This document shows positions 26,017 to 34,756 of a stretch of DNA of 64,000 nt, one piece after another. Position 1 is the stretch's first letter. The number at the start of each line of letters is the position of its first letter. The stretch is taken from NCBI GenBank assembly GCA_905209085.1, contig CAJLRM010000004.1:124001-188000 (forward strand), in the 5' to 3' direction. The stretch comes from an uncultured Eubacteriales bacterium (lineage in GTDB: Bacteria > Bacillota > Clostridia > Christensenellales > Borkfalkiaceae). The position numbers and the translations under genes are program-made. Under the pieces are notes generated by a model. It did no database searches. It had not been told where the DNA came from and saw only the letters and a list, made by a program, of their open reading frames with translations.

Positions 26017-28257
26017 ATGGAAGAAAAAGAAGTAAAACTCTCCGTAAACGCGTTGAAAATTTCTTTCAGGACGGACGGAGGAAAAGTACAGGCGGTAAGA
26101 AACGTAAGTTTTGACCTTCACAAGGGAGAAACGCTCGCCATCGTCGGAGAAAGCGGCTCGGGAAAATCGGTGACGAACCGCGCCATCATGGGGATTCTCG
26201 CGGGCAACGCCATCAAAGAGGGCGGCGAGATCATCTACGACGGACAGGATTTGATGAAAATCAGCGAAGAGGATTTTCACAAGATCCGCGGCGACAAAAT
26301 CGCCATGATATTCCAGGATCCCATGTCCAGCCTCAATCCCATCATGCGCGTGGGAAAACAACTCACCGAAGCCATGCTCATCAAAGGCAAGATAAATCAA
26401 AGAGAGTCGCGCAGGGAGTTCAACAGGACGCTCGGGGAAGTCAACAGATGCATGGACGAGGCGCGCGGCGCGAAGGACGATAGCCTCATAAAAGAGGAAA
26501 ACAGGCATAAATGTAACGATTTTGATAAGTTCGAGTATAAACATCTCGAACTCGAAAATGCGTACAACAGAGCCAAGGAAGCGGCGAACGACGCTTTGGC
26601 GGAAATAGACGACGTCTTGTTCCGCATCGAAAAAGTGGCTTATAAAGACTTGCGCAGGGACATCAACGAGATACTTCGTTACGCTTCCCGCAGTTTCGAA
26701 AAATACGTCGTATGCGAACGGGCCGACGAACTCGGCGCGCTCCTTAGCGAGATAAAAAAGATCGTGAAAGTTCCTTTCGTAAAAAGGGCTGCCGATCTGC
26801 TGCGGCGTCTGTTCAACCGGGCGGAGGCGAAAGACGCGGAAGCGGACTTTGCCGCCGCGGGCAAAGCGCTCGAAAAGGTAAAGGAAATTCTTTCGGAAGC
26901 GGTCGATTATCCCATGCCCAATTTCTTTGCAATGGGATATTACGTGACCTTTTCCAAAGATCCTTTGCCCGATCTGCCCATTCCCGAGCTGAACGTCTTT
27001 TTGCGCAAATATCTCGACGATAACTTTATGCTCGACTTTATCCGTCTGGCGAAAGAGGGCATCCGATATTCTTACGAGAGGTCAGTGGAGGCAAAAAAGA
27101 CCGCGATCGGGATCATCGAAGCGGAATTGAACGCCTTTGAAAAGGATACTCTCGACAGAAACGAGATCAAAGAATCTGCGCAGCGGATCGTCGAGGCCGT
27201 GGAAAAGGCGATCGACAGGCTGGAAGTCGTAAAAGACAATCTTTCGTATACGTTTGCTTCGAGTCTGAAATCGGCGGTGGAGCTCTATTTCAACGGGATT
27301 GTCAGAAACGAGAAGGAAGAAAAAAGGTATCGGACGCAAAAAGCGCGGTACGACAAAAAAGCGGCGGGCGGGAAAACGCCCGATTACGAGATTTCGGAAA
27401 AAAATCTCGTCGATCTGGAAGCGGCGGAAGCGGACATCATCAGCGTCGTTACGAGAATGAAGCGTAAATTGGAAGCGGACGTCAAGGCGACGGTCGTTCC
27501 CGATTTCGAGGGCAAAACGGTCGATATTATCGATTATCTCAAAGCGAAGGCGTCGGGTGTCGCGTATAAAGTTACGCGGAGTATGGCGAAGATACGCGCG
27601 CTGAAACTTTTGAAGGAAGTGGGAATTCCCGATCCCGCAAAGAGATTCAAACAGTACCCCTTCGAGTTCTCTGGCGGGATGCGCCAGAGGATCGTCATCG
27701 CCATCGCGCTCTCCGCCGACCCTGATATTCTCATCTGCGACGAGCCGACGACTGCGCTCGACGTCACGATTCAGTCCCAGATTCTGGAACTGATCAATAA
27801 GGTTAAAGCGGAAAGACAGCTCTCCGTCATCTTCATCACGCACGATTTGGGCGTGGTTGCCAATATGGCGGACAGGGTCGCCGTCATGTACGCGGGCAAG
27901 ATCGTGGAAATCGGCACGGCGCAGGACGTGTTCTATTCGCCGGCGCATCCCTATACCTGGGCGCTGCTGTCATCCATGCCCGATTTGGATACGAAGGAAA
28001 AGCTGGAAGCCATCCCCGGCACGCCGCCGAATATGATCTATCCGCCCAAGGGCGACGCATTTGCGGAGCGAAATAAATACGCGATGCAGATAGATTTCGA
28101 GGAACAACCGCCCATGTTTAAGATTTCCGATACGCACTTTGCGGCGACGTGGCTGCTGCATCCCAACGCCCCCAGGGTGGATCCCCCCAAGGCCGTTACG
28201 GACAGAATAGCGAGGATGAAACAAGCGAGGAGAAAGAGCGATGGAAAAGAAGAATGA
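26017..28257 (+). CDS. oppD: Oligopeptide ABC transporter ATPase OppD with ~400-residue helical insertion
   Basis: 746 residues from the ATG at 26017, chosen because GGAGGG ends at 26010, too close to the ATG at 26011. Walker A GESGSGKS (about 44-51) and Q-loop IFQDPMSSLNP lie at the N terminus. Signature FSGGMRQR, Walker B ILICDEPTTALD and switch His ITHDLGVV lie after residue 550. Between them sit about 400 extra residues, highly charged and predicted helical/coiled coil, where ordinary OppD has about 60. The C terminus has the Opp-specific tail (PGTPPNMIYPPKG), but that tail's usual CxxxxPxC cysteines are absent. All catalytic motifs are intact. Confidence 0.9.
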   Translation: MEEKEVKLSVNALKISFRTDGGKVQAVRNVSFDLHKGETLAIVGESGSGKSVTNRAIMGILAGNAIKEGGEIIYDGQDLMKISEEDFHKIRGDKIAMIFQDPMSSLNPIMRVGKQLTEAMLIKGKINQRESRREFNRTLGEVNRCMDEARGAKDDSLIKEENRHKCNDFDKFEYKHLELENAYNRAKEAANDALAEIDDVLFRIEKVAYKDLRRDINEILRYASRSFEKYVVCERADELGALLSEIKKIVKVPFVKRAADLLRRLFNRAEAKDAEADFAAAGKALEKVKEILSEAVDYPMPNFFAMGYYVTFSKDPLPDLPIPELNVFLRKYLDDNFMLDFIRLAKEGIRYSYERSVEAKKTAIGIIEAELNAFEKDTLDRNEIKESAQRIVEAVEKAIDRLEVVKDNLSYTFASSLKSAVELYFNGIVRNEKEEKRYRTQKARYDKKAAGGKTPDYEISEKNLVDLEAAEADIISVVTRMKRKLEADVKATVVPDFEGKTVDIIDYLKAKASGVAYKVTRSMAKIRALKLLKEVGIPDPAKRFKQYPFEFSGGMRQRIVIAIALSADPDILICDEPTTALDVTIQSQILELINKVKAERQLSVIFITHDLGVVANMADRVAVMYAGKIVEIGTAQDVFYSPAHPYTWALLSSMPDLDTKEKLEAIPGTPPNMIYPPKGDAFAERNKYAMQIDFEEQPPMFKISDTHFAATWLLHPNAPRVDPPKAVTDRIARMKQARRKSDGKEE

Positions 28258-29536
28258 CGAAGTTCTTTTAAAAGTCGAACACCTTTGCCAATATTTTAAA
28301 ATCGGTCCCGGACAGGAACTGAAAGCCGTAGACGACATCAGTTTCGAGATAAAAAAAGGCGAGGTGTTCGGTCTTGTCGGCGAAAGCGGCTGCGGTAAGA
28401 CCACGACGGGGCGTTCCATCATCCGTTTATACGATATCACTTCGGGCAACGTCTACTTTAAAGGGCAGCGCATCTGCGCGGGCACACGCTCTTATAAAGA
28501 CGCCGTAAAGGCCGCTGCTGCGGAATACAGAAAGAAATCAAGCGAGATCAACGCCCTTATAAAAAAGGATAAAAAGAGCGGCGTCACGGAGATCAATCCC
28601 GAATATGCGGAAGAATTGAAAAAGGCGGAGGAAGCGTATCACGCCGTCATAAAGGCGCAGACGGAAAATATCAAATCCGCCGTATACGATCACAAAAACT
28701 GCAATAAGCTCTATGCCGAGGCGCAGGCGCAGAGCGTAAAAGCGGAATACGAGCCTCTCCTTGCCGCGGAAAGCGACGAGGGGAAAAAAGAAGCTTTGGA
28801 AAAGGAACTGCAAGAAAAAGTACGCTTTGCCAAAAAAGACAGGATCATGAACAAAATGCAGATGATTTTCCAGGACCCGATCGCGTCCTTGAATCCCCGC
28901 ATGACGGTGAGGGAGATCATTGCGGAGGGACTGATCATTCGCGGCGTAAGGGATAAAAAGTATATCGACGAGCAAGTGTATAAGATGCTCGATCTCGTGG
29001 GACTGGTCGCCGAACACGCGGGCAGATATCCTCATGAGTTTTCGGGCGGGCAGCGCCAGCGTATCGGCATCGCTCGCGCCATCATACTCAATCCTGAACT
29101 GATCATAGCGGACGAACCCATTTCGGCTCTCGACGTTTCCATTCAGGCACAGGTGATAAACCTTTTAAATAACCTTCGGGAACAGCTGGGACTGACGATA
29201 CTGTTTATCGCGCACGATTTGTCGGTCGTAAAATATTTTTCGGACAGAATCGGAGTTATGTATTTCGGTAAATTGGTGGAGCTCGCTTCCTCCGACGAAC
29301 TTTTCGAACATCCGCTTCATCCGTATACGAAATCGCTGTTGTCGGCGATTCCTTTGCCCGATCCCGAATATGAAAAGGGCAGAAAGAGAATCGTTTACAA
29401 TCCCATTGCGGAACACGATTATTCCGTAGATAAGCCCGTGATGAGAGAAATTCTGCCCGGACATATGATCTACTGCAACGACGCGGAATTCGGAAAATAT
29501 AAAGCCGAAATCGAAGCGAGAGATAGAGGATTATGA
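28241..29536 (+). CDS. oppF: Oligopeptide ABC transporter ATPase OppF with ~110-residue insertion
   Basis: 431 residues, about 100 longer than usual. Walker A GESGCGKTT (about 47-55) is followed by a normal start of the helical domain (GRSIIRLYDITSG), then an inserted charged helical stretch (about residues 90-200). The family then resumes at MQMIFQDPIASLNPRMTV. Signature FSGGQRQRIGIARA, Walker B LIIADEPISALD and IAHDLSVVKYFSDRI are intact. It overlaps the end of oppD by 17 bases. Together with OppD it powers peptide import. Confidence 0.92.
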   Translation: MEKKNDEVLLKVEHLCQYFKIGPGQELKAVDDISFEIKKGEVFGLVGESGCGKTTTGRSIIRLYDITSGNVYFKGQRICAGTRSYKDAVKAAAAEYRKKSSEINALIKKDKKSGVTEINPEYAEELKKAEEAYHAVIKAQTENIKSAVYDHKNCNKLYAEAQAQSVKAEYEPLLAAESDEGKKEALEKELQEKVRFAKKDRIMNKMQMIFQDPIASLNPRMTVREIIAEGLIIRGVRDKKYIDEQVYKMLDLVGLVAEHAGRYPHEFSGGQRQRIGIARAIILNPELIIADEPISALDVSIQAQVINLLNNLREQLGLTILFIAHDLSVVKYFSDRIGVMYFGKLVELASSDELFEHPLHPYTKSLLSAIPLPDPEYEKGRKRIVYNPIAEHDYSVDKPVMREILPGHMIYCNDAEFGKYKAEIEARDRGL

Positions 29537-29931
29537 AAAAGAACATATTGCGGTATTCGATAGCCTCGGCGGTAGGCCTTGCGCTTGCTTTTGTCATCCT
29601 GTGTTTTAAAAACATCTTTTCTCAAACGGACGCCGTGAAAGTGTTTCAGATTTTGTGCGACGCTTTTTTCGTGACGGGCATATGCTTTGCCTGTATCGGC
29701 GTGATTATGCTCGCCGGCAACGGCGGCGCGTTCGATATGCTCGGCTATGCGTTCGTCATGCTCTTCGACGCTCTGCGAAAAGATATCTCCAAACGTAAAT
29801 ACAAGGATTTTTACGAGTACAGACAGGCGAAAAAGGAAAAAAAGAGAAATGTTCTCTATATGTTCGTCGTAGGCGGTGCGTTTATTGCAATTTCGGTTAT
29901 TTTTCTCATACTCTATTATCAGGTCGGCTAA
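29533..29931 (+). CDS. DUF3899-type small membrane protein
   Basis: 132 residues with three or four predicted membrane segments (about 8-27, 40-62, 70-85, 108-128) and a charged cytoplasmic stretch KDISKRKYKDFYEYRQAKKEKKR before the last. It matches the style of DUF3899 proteins, which often follow opp genes in Firmicutes and Mollicutes. The ATGA overlap with oppF implies coupled expression. The role is unknown; a transporter accessory subunit is a reasonable guess. Confidence 0.7.
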   Translation: MKKNILRYSIASAVGLALAFVILCFKNIFSQTDAVKVFQILCDAFFVTGICFACIGVIMLAGNGGAFDMLGYAFVMLFDALRKDISKRKYKDFYEYRQAKKEKKRNVLYMFVVGGAFIAISVIFLILYYQVG

Positions 29932-30045
29932 AAGGGAAAAACATTGAAAAAAGCGGATCGAAGGTATCTTCGGGTTGCTTTTTCTATCGGGCAAAGTTAT
30001 CGCAGCGTCGGGGGCAAATTGCGGCAGGACCGTTCTCCATAACAG

Positions 30046-30079
30046 AAAAAGCGCAAAGATTTTCTTTGCGCTTTCTTTG
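30046..30079. terminator. Bidirectional terminator between opp and the AKR cluster
   Basis: Perfect 12-base stem AAAGCGCAAAGA/TCTTTGCGCTTT (30048-30059 and 30063-30074) with a three-base loop, an A-run before and a T-rich stretch after. It serves the convergent operons on both strands. Confidence 0.88.
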
Positions 30080-30089
30080 AGTATCGTGC

Positions 30090-30494
30090 TTATCCATATA
30101 AAGCTTTTTTGAGAATTTCCAAGGCGACGGCGGGATTTTCGACGCCTTTGACGAGTTTTTCCATAGGGCAGATGTCGTTTCCGCTTCGGTTGATAATATG
30201 AGGCGCAAGCGTTTCAAAGGAACAGGGGACGCCGTGCTCTTTCAGGACTTTCTCGGCCTCCGCGGACAATACTTTTCCGTACACTTCTTTGACTTGTGCA
30301 TAGACGAAAAGCAGAGCCGCCGCTTTTCCGACGACGAGATCCGCAGCCGACCATCCGCTTAGAGAAACGTTCCCGCAAAGGAGGTTCACCATCGGAGAAA
30401 TGCCGCGCTTGTCGCTGGTGATACGGTTTTCGCCTTTACAGAGGGAAAGCGTATGTCCGTTTAAATTCAGTTTCGCCTGTTCCAGATCAGTCAT
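30090..30494 (-). CDS. DUF1893 protein (TM1506-like)
   Basis: 134 residues. It matches the DUF1893 family, whose structure (TM1506) has a cytidine-deaminase-like fold. Family signs are the N-terminal hairpin region ending RGISPMVNLL, the GWSAADLVVGKAAALLFVY helix and the closing NRSGNDICPMEKLVKGVENP. No catalytic role is established. It overlaps the end of the ECF S-component gene by eight bases and is the last gene of the minus-strand operon. Confidence 0.88.
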   Translation of the reverse strand: MTDLEQAKLNLNGHTLSLCKGENRITSDKRGISPMVNLLCGNVSLSGWSAADLVVGKAAALLFVYAQVKEVYGKVLSAEAEKVLKEHGVPCSFETLAPHIINRSGNDICPMEKLVKGVENPAVALEILKKALYG

Positions 30495-31071
30495 TCTTTT
30501 TGTCCCTGTCCAAAAGAAATTTCAGACCCATTACGAGAAACGGGACGACAACCGCCTGTAACAGCATTCCCAAAAGCCCCGCCTGAATCTGCGACCAGAC
30601 CGCGCCGACCGTAAAGGGCGCGATATTTTGAAAAACGGCGACGAGCAGAAGGAAACTCGCCCTGCCGCCGACCTGTGCCAGCAAGACGGCAGGAAAAGCC
30701 ATCCAGGCGTTTTGGAGTATCTTCTTGGAAAACAGTCCGGAAACGGAAGCGAAAACGGCAAGTTCAGCCATCATAAAGGGAAGCCTCGCCGCGGCGGGCA
30801 TAGGGCTTCCGAATGCGGAGGTAATCAAAAAGCCGGCGAGGGGGGAGGCGATTCCTATGCCCAGTCCCCACCAAGTGCCGAGCAGACAGCCGCCGAGGAG
30901 AACGGGAAGATACATGGGGAGCCACTGTACGCCGCCCGACTGTCCCAGCGCGAGATGCACCAGCTGCGGAAGAACGACGGCCAGCGCCACGATGCCTATG
31001 GAAATCAGAGTTTTGACGGTAATCCTCATTTTAAGAGAAAGATTTTTTCTGACGAGTATGGTTTCTATCAT
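30487..31071 (-). CDS. ECF transporter S component-like membrane protein
   Basis: 194 residues, about six membrane segments, Gly/Ala-rich. The layout (LPMYLPVLLGGCLLGTWWGLGIGIASPLAGFLIT, then a final loop ending FLLDRDKKND) is that of substrate-binding S components of energy-coupling-factor vitamin transporters. The shared EcfA/A'/T module is not in the window. The substrate is unknown. AAAGGAG lies seven bases before the ATG; the gene is 21 bases after the aldo/keto reductase. Confidence 0.8.
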   Translation of the reverse strand: MIETILVRKNLSLKMRITVKTLISIGIVALAVVLPQLVHLALGQSGGVQWLPMYLPVLLGGCLLGTWWGLGIGIASPLAGFLITSAFGSPMPAAARLPFMMAELAVFASVSGLFSKKILQNAWMAFPAVLLAQVGGRASFLLLVAVFQNIAPFTVGAVWSQIQAGLLGMLLQAVVVPFLVMGLKFLLDRDKKND

Positions 31072-31092
31072 TTTTTGCTCCTTTTTTTGTTT

Positions 31093-32211
31093 TTAATAGA
31101 GTTCTTTTGCGCATCTTTCCAGCTCTTTGCGGATGGAAATATGCTGCGGGCATACTTGCTCGCACTTGCCGCATTGGATGCATTGGGTGGCGCGTTCTTT
31201 CTGATGCCTGCCGACTAACCAATTTTCTTGTCCTGCCGCCAAAGCTTTATCTTGATACAAGCTCAGGTAATTCATCGCCGTAAAGGTGCCGGAGATGCCG
31301 ATGTTTTTCGGGCAGACTTTCGCGCAGTAGTTGCAGGTGGTGCAAGGGATCAGGGAAATTTTTTTGAGTTCTTCCTGCGCTTTTTTCAGCGTCGCGCGCT
31401 CGCTTTCCGTCAAAGAGGTAAAATTTTTCATATAAGAGATGTTGTCTTTCATCTGTGCGATATCGCTCATGCCCGAAAGCACCGTAATCACGCCTTCGAG
31501 ATCCGCGGCAAAGCGAATCGCCCAGGAGGCGGCGGAGGAATTCGGCTCCGCCACGCTGAGTATCTTTTTCACTCCTTCCGGCGGAGAGGCGAGCATACCG
31601 CCTTTGACGGGTTCCATGATGACGACGGGCTTGTCGTATTTTCTGGCGACTTCGTAACAGGCGCGGGACTGAACGGCAGGATTTTCCCAATCGGCGTAGT
31701 TGATTTGCAGCTGCACGAATTCCATTTCGGGGTGCGCCCTCAAAATCGTTTCCAATTCCTGCGGCGTCGAGTGAAAGGAAAAGCCGACGTGCTTGATCAG
31801 TCCTGCCCGTTTCTTTTCCTGTACCCAGGACCATAAACCGAATTTGTCGAAATATTGGGTACGGCTTTCGCCGAGGTTGTGAAGGAGGTAAAAATCGAAA
31901 TATCCCGCTCCCGTCTGTTTCAAAGAGGTGTCAAATTGGGAAACGGCGTCTTCGCGTGTTTTACAGTTGCTCCAAGCGGCATTTTTCGTGGCGAGGCGGA
32001 ATTTGTCGCGCGGATAGCGTTCGACGAGCGCCTGACGAATCGCGTCTTCGCTTCCCGCATACGCCCAAGCGGTGTCGAAGTATGTAAAACCCGCGTCCAA
32101 AAACATATCCACCATCGTCTTTGTCTGTTCGATATCGATTTTGCCGTCTTTTTGCGGCAGACGCATCAGCCCGAACCCTAATTTTTTGATTTCTTCGCCT
32201 AAATAGGACAT
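31093..32211 (-). CDS. Aldo/keto reductase with C-terminal two-4Fe-4S domain
   Basis: 372 residues. The N-terminal AKR TIM barrel has the catalytic Tyr in FDTAWAYAGSEDAI, the Lys in FRLATKNA and the His in FDFYLLHNLGES. The C-terminal ferredoxin-like part has CTTCNYCAKVCPKNIG and CIQCGKCEQVCPQHISI, two four-Cys motifs for 4Fe-4S clusters. This fused type is common in anaerobes and is probably a redox enzyme on a small carbonyl substrate, not identified. It is the first gene of a three-gene operon with the ECF S component and DUF1893. AGGAGA precedes the ATG. Confidence 0.93.
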   Translation of the reverse strand: MSYLGEEIKKLGFGLMRLPQKDGKIDIEQTKTMVDMFLDAGFTYFDTAWAYAGSEDAIRQALVERYPRDKFRLATKNAAWSNCKTREDAVSQFDTSLKQTGAGYFDFYLLHNLGESRTQYFDKFGLWSWVQEKKRAGLIKHVGFSFHSTPQELETILRAHPEMEFVQLQINYADWENPAVQSRACYEVARKYDKPVVIMEPVKGGMLASPPEGVKKILSVAEPNSSAASWAIRFAADLEGVITVLSGMSDIAQMKDNISYMKNFTSLTESERATLKKAQEELKKISLIPCTTCNYCAKVCPKNIGISGTFTAMNYLSLYQDKALAAGQENWLVGRHQKERATQCIQCGKCEQVCPQHISIRKELERCAKELY

Positions 32212-33442
32212 GATTTATATTCTCCTTTTATTTTTTTCTCAAAATACGCTGCGATTTTTTTTATGCGCTTCCTTTGATCGACATAAAGACAACGCCGGTT
32301 GCAGTGCCCGCAGTCGATGCGATCGTCTGCGTGGAGCGCTGAGTTTTTTCAATGTTCAAACGCCAAGACATCGCCCGATAAATCCAAATCGTAGCAGTGG
32401 ATGCCGTTAGAAAGCGCAGGCTCCCGCATAACGATAAATTTCCTGTTCCGTCGCTTCGGGAATGGCGCCCGTGTCGAAGCCTAAAAAACGCCGATCTTTT
32501 CGCCTGTGCGGCGGTGACCGCGATACCCGATAAAGCGTTCCTGATTTTTATCGAGTTGCGGAAAAGAGTATTTTCATTATATAACTTTTTCCGATAAATT
32601 GCAAGAGGGAATAAAAATTCTCTTTAAAAAGAGCGATTTTTCTTGCCGCTGCCCTTATAAAATTTCTTTCTCCGCAAATCCCGAGCCGGGCGGCTCGCTC
32701 GCACCCGTGACGGCGCGGCTGCGTTCTTCCCCGTGGACGATACTGCCCGCCCGAGGTCGTCTTGGAAGTCGCCGCTTTTTCCGACGGGCGAGATTTCCTT
32801 CCCGATAGACGTTTGTATCCGCGCCTTTGTGACGTTCTATCGCCTGCGCATATCTTCAAGCGTCGTTTTTTATCCCCATGCGAAAAATAAGCGCGAGAGA
32901 ACCGTTCGATTCTTTCACACTTATTATAACAAGATTTTTCTAATATGTAAAATACTTATTTTTTATGACTTATTATAATCAAAAAGCATTTTTGTATGGT
33001 CAATTAAGTTGAGAACGCTCGGGGGAATCCGTCTGATATTTTTTTCCTGCGAACACGCCGATGCCCTCGATTCCGGGACGGAACGGATGAAAAACGGGGC
33101 GGGATCGTCATATTAAAATGCCTCGCCGCCGCGTTCGGACCTTTCTTGACTAATTGGGCGGGCTTATAAAGGGGATTACGCGAGAGATAATGATTGCATT
33201 CTTTATAATTATCTTCCGTTTGGGACGAGATTGCTTACTGCGTTTGAAAAGGAAAAATTTTGTATCTTTAAGCTCCTCGCTCGTAACGAATTGTTTTGGG
33301 AGGAAAGGGCGCGTTGCCGAAAGCAACGCGCCCCAGGGAACTTTTAAGGGCAAGCGGAGAAAATCGTATTTCGATACATTCTTTTCTCTTTGCTTTTGAA
33401 AAAGCTGCGATAAAAAAACGCTTTTTGCGGAAAGCGTCCGTT
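32212..33442. other. Gene-poor, apparently decayed region
   Basis: About 1.2 kb with only short open frames. It holds a probable coding remnant on the minus strand (32349-32550). A very AT-rich stretch (32920-32990) carries an 11-base direct repeat ACTTATTATAA at 32929-32939 and 32968-32978. A perfect 11-base hairpin GGGCGCGTTGC/GCAACGCGCCC lies at 33307-33317 and 33323-33333. No intact gene, RNA or mobile element is supported. Confidence 0.5.
32349..32550 (-). pseudogene. Frameshifted coding remnant, unidentified
   Basis: Three short frames on the minus strand join into one plausible protein-like sequence only if two frameshifts are repaired: a piece reading RFIGYRGHRRTGEKIGVF, then FDTGAIPEATEQEIYRYAGA, then SNGIHCYDLDLSGDVLAFEH followed by a stop. 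The residue composition and evenness look like true protein, unlike the surrounding frames. I do not recognise the family. Confidence 0.3.
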
Positions 33443-34756
33443 TTATTGATTTTTATAAAAAGAGGGGGCGCGCTCGAAATTCTTTTTGAAGACGCGGCTG
33501 AAATAATAAAAATCGCTGTATCCCACCATCTGGCTGATTTTCAGCAGAGTGAGATTATTGGCGCTGTTGATCAGCTCCATCGCTTTATTCATGCGGACGT
33601 CCGTGATGAATTTATTGATGGTGATGCCGTATTTTTTCTTGAAACTCCTGTTGAGATAGCCGGGAGATACGAAAAATTTTTCGCTCAGCATATTTACGGA
33701 AATATTTTGCGCATAATTTAGAGCGATATAGCCGTGGATCCGCTCGGTCACTTCCTCTATGTCGAGGACGTTTTCCGAGCGGTCGTAATTTTTGAGAAAG
33801 CGCGCGAAATCATCCAACGAATCAAACTGGTTTCCGAAATCGAAATAGGAGAGGGAATCTTCCTTTTTGCTGTCCGTAAACAGGTTGTAGAGGGCGCAAA
33901 GCTCGTTGACGCCGCAAAGGCTGTTTTTAAGCAGCGCCGCAATATCGTCGGTCGAGCGCGCTTCCGCTATTTTTGACGAAAGGAGTTTTATCAAGGCGGG
34001 ATCCGTTTTCCGATAGCGGTTGAGGGGCGTTTGGAAGAATTTTCCCGAGAGAAAGGCGCAGTCCGCTTCATAGTATAGTCTTCCTAAATGGGGAGAGGAA
34101 GAACTGATCCCGCAGGGAAGGGCGGCGAAGGCGCTTTCCGCCGCGTATCCCTTTTGGTGGTTGAGAAGGAGGAGATACTCTCTGCCGCAAGGCAATACGA
34201 TGGAAGAAACGCCGTTTTTTTGCCGTATTCCCCCCGCAAAAGCTCCGCGGGATTTGACCAGGGTAAAAAGGGGGAACGTCGGCTCGAAAGAGAGATCTTT
34301 GAGATGTTGCAGGCAGTCGTTGTTGCTCATTAAAGCAAAGAGCGCGTTTTTGTACCGTTCGTCGTTTTTTTTGTGCTTTATTTCGTCCGCCTGTTTTTTT
34401 GCCCTTGCGAGAACGGAGAGCAGTTCCTCTCTGTCGACGGTCTTCAAAAGATAAGTAAAGGCGCCGTTGTCCAAACATTCCCGAACGTAATGAAAGTCGG
34501 AATACGCGCTCACCGCGATGAATAAAGAGGGGTAACCTCCTTCTTTCAAAAAGCGCAGCACGTCGATTCCCGATTTTTTCGGCATATTGATGTCGCAGAG
34601 AATGAAGTCGGGACGGAATTTTTCAATGAGCTTTACAGCTTCTTCCCCGTCGCTCGCCGTCCCGTCGATTGCGACGTTTTCTTTTTGCCAATCGATGACG
34701 TAAAGAAGCTCGTCCAGCGCGTTTCCTTCGTCGTCCGCTATGATGGCATGGTACAT
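33443..34756 (-). CDS. Response regulator with AraC-type HTH (YesN-like)
   Basis: 437 residues. The receiver domain (1-120) has the acidic pair DD at 8-9, phospho-acceptor Asp55 in FILCDINMPKKSG and the conserved Lys in TYLLKTVDREEL. A middle region of ~200 residues has no clear motif. The C-terminal double HTH (about 335-437) has VSPGYLNRSFKKKYG and GYSDFYYFSRVFKKNF. The gene overlaps the kinase gene by 19 bases, so the two are co-translated. It most likely activates the divergent glycan operon at 36604 and the operon at 47208 through a shared TCCATT element (see findings). Confidence 0.94.
   Translation of the reverse strand: MYHAIIADDEGNALDELLYVIDWQKENVAIDGTASDGEEAVKLIEKFRPDFILCDINMPKKSGIDVLRFLKEGGYPSLFIAVSAYSDFHYVRECLDNGAFTYLLKTVDREELLSVLARAKKQADEIKHKKNDERYKNALFALMSNNDCLQHLKDLSFEPTFPLFTLVKSRGAFAGGIRQKNGVSSIVLPCGREYLLLLNHQKGYAAESAFAALPCGISSSSPHLGRLYYEADCAFLSGKFFQTPLNRYRKTDPALIKLLSSKIAEARSTDDIAALLKNSLCGVNELCALYNLFTDSKKEDSLSYFDFGNQFDSLDDFARFLKNYDRSENVLDIEEVTERIHGYIALNYAQNISVNMLSEKFFVSPGYLNRSFKKKYGITINKFITDVRMNKAMELINSANNLTLLKISQMVGYSDFYYFSRVFKKNFERAPSFYKNQ

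Noticed and set aside
32548..32859. 103-codon minus-strand frame as a gene
   Set aside because: Arg/Ser-rich low-complexity translation, no ribosome binding site, no domain; it lies in the decayed region.
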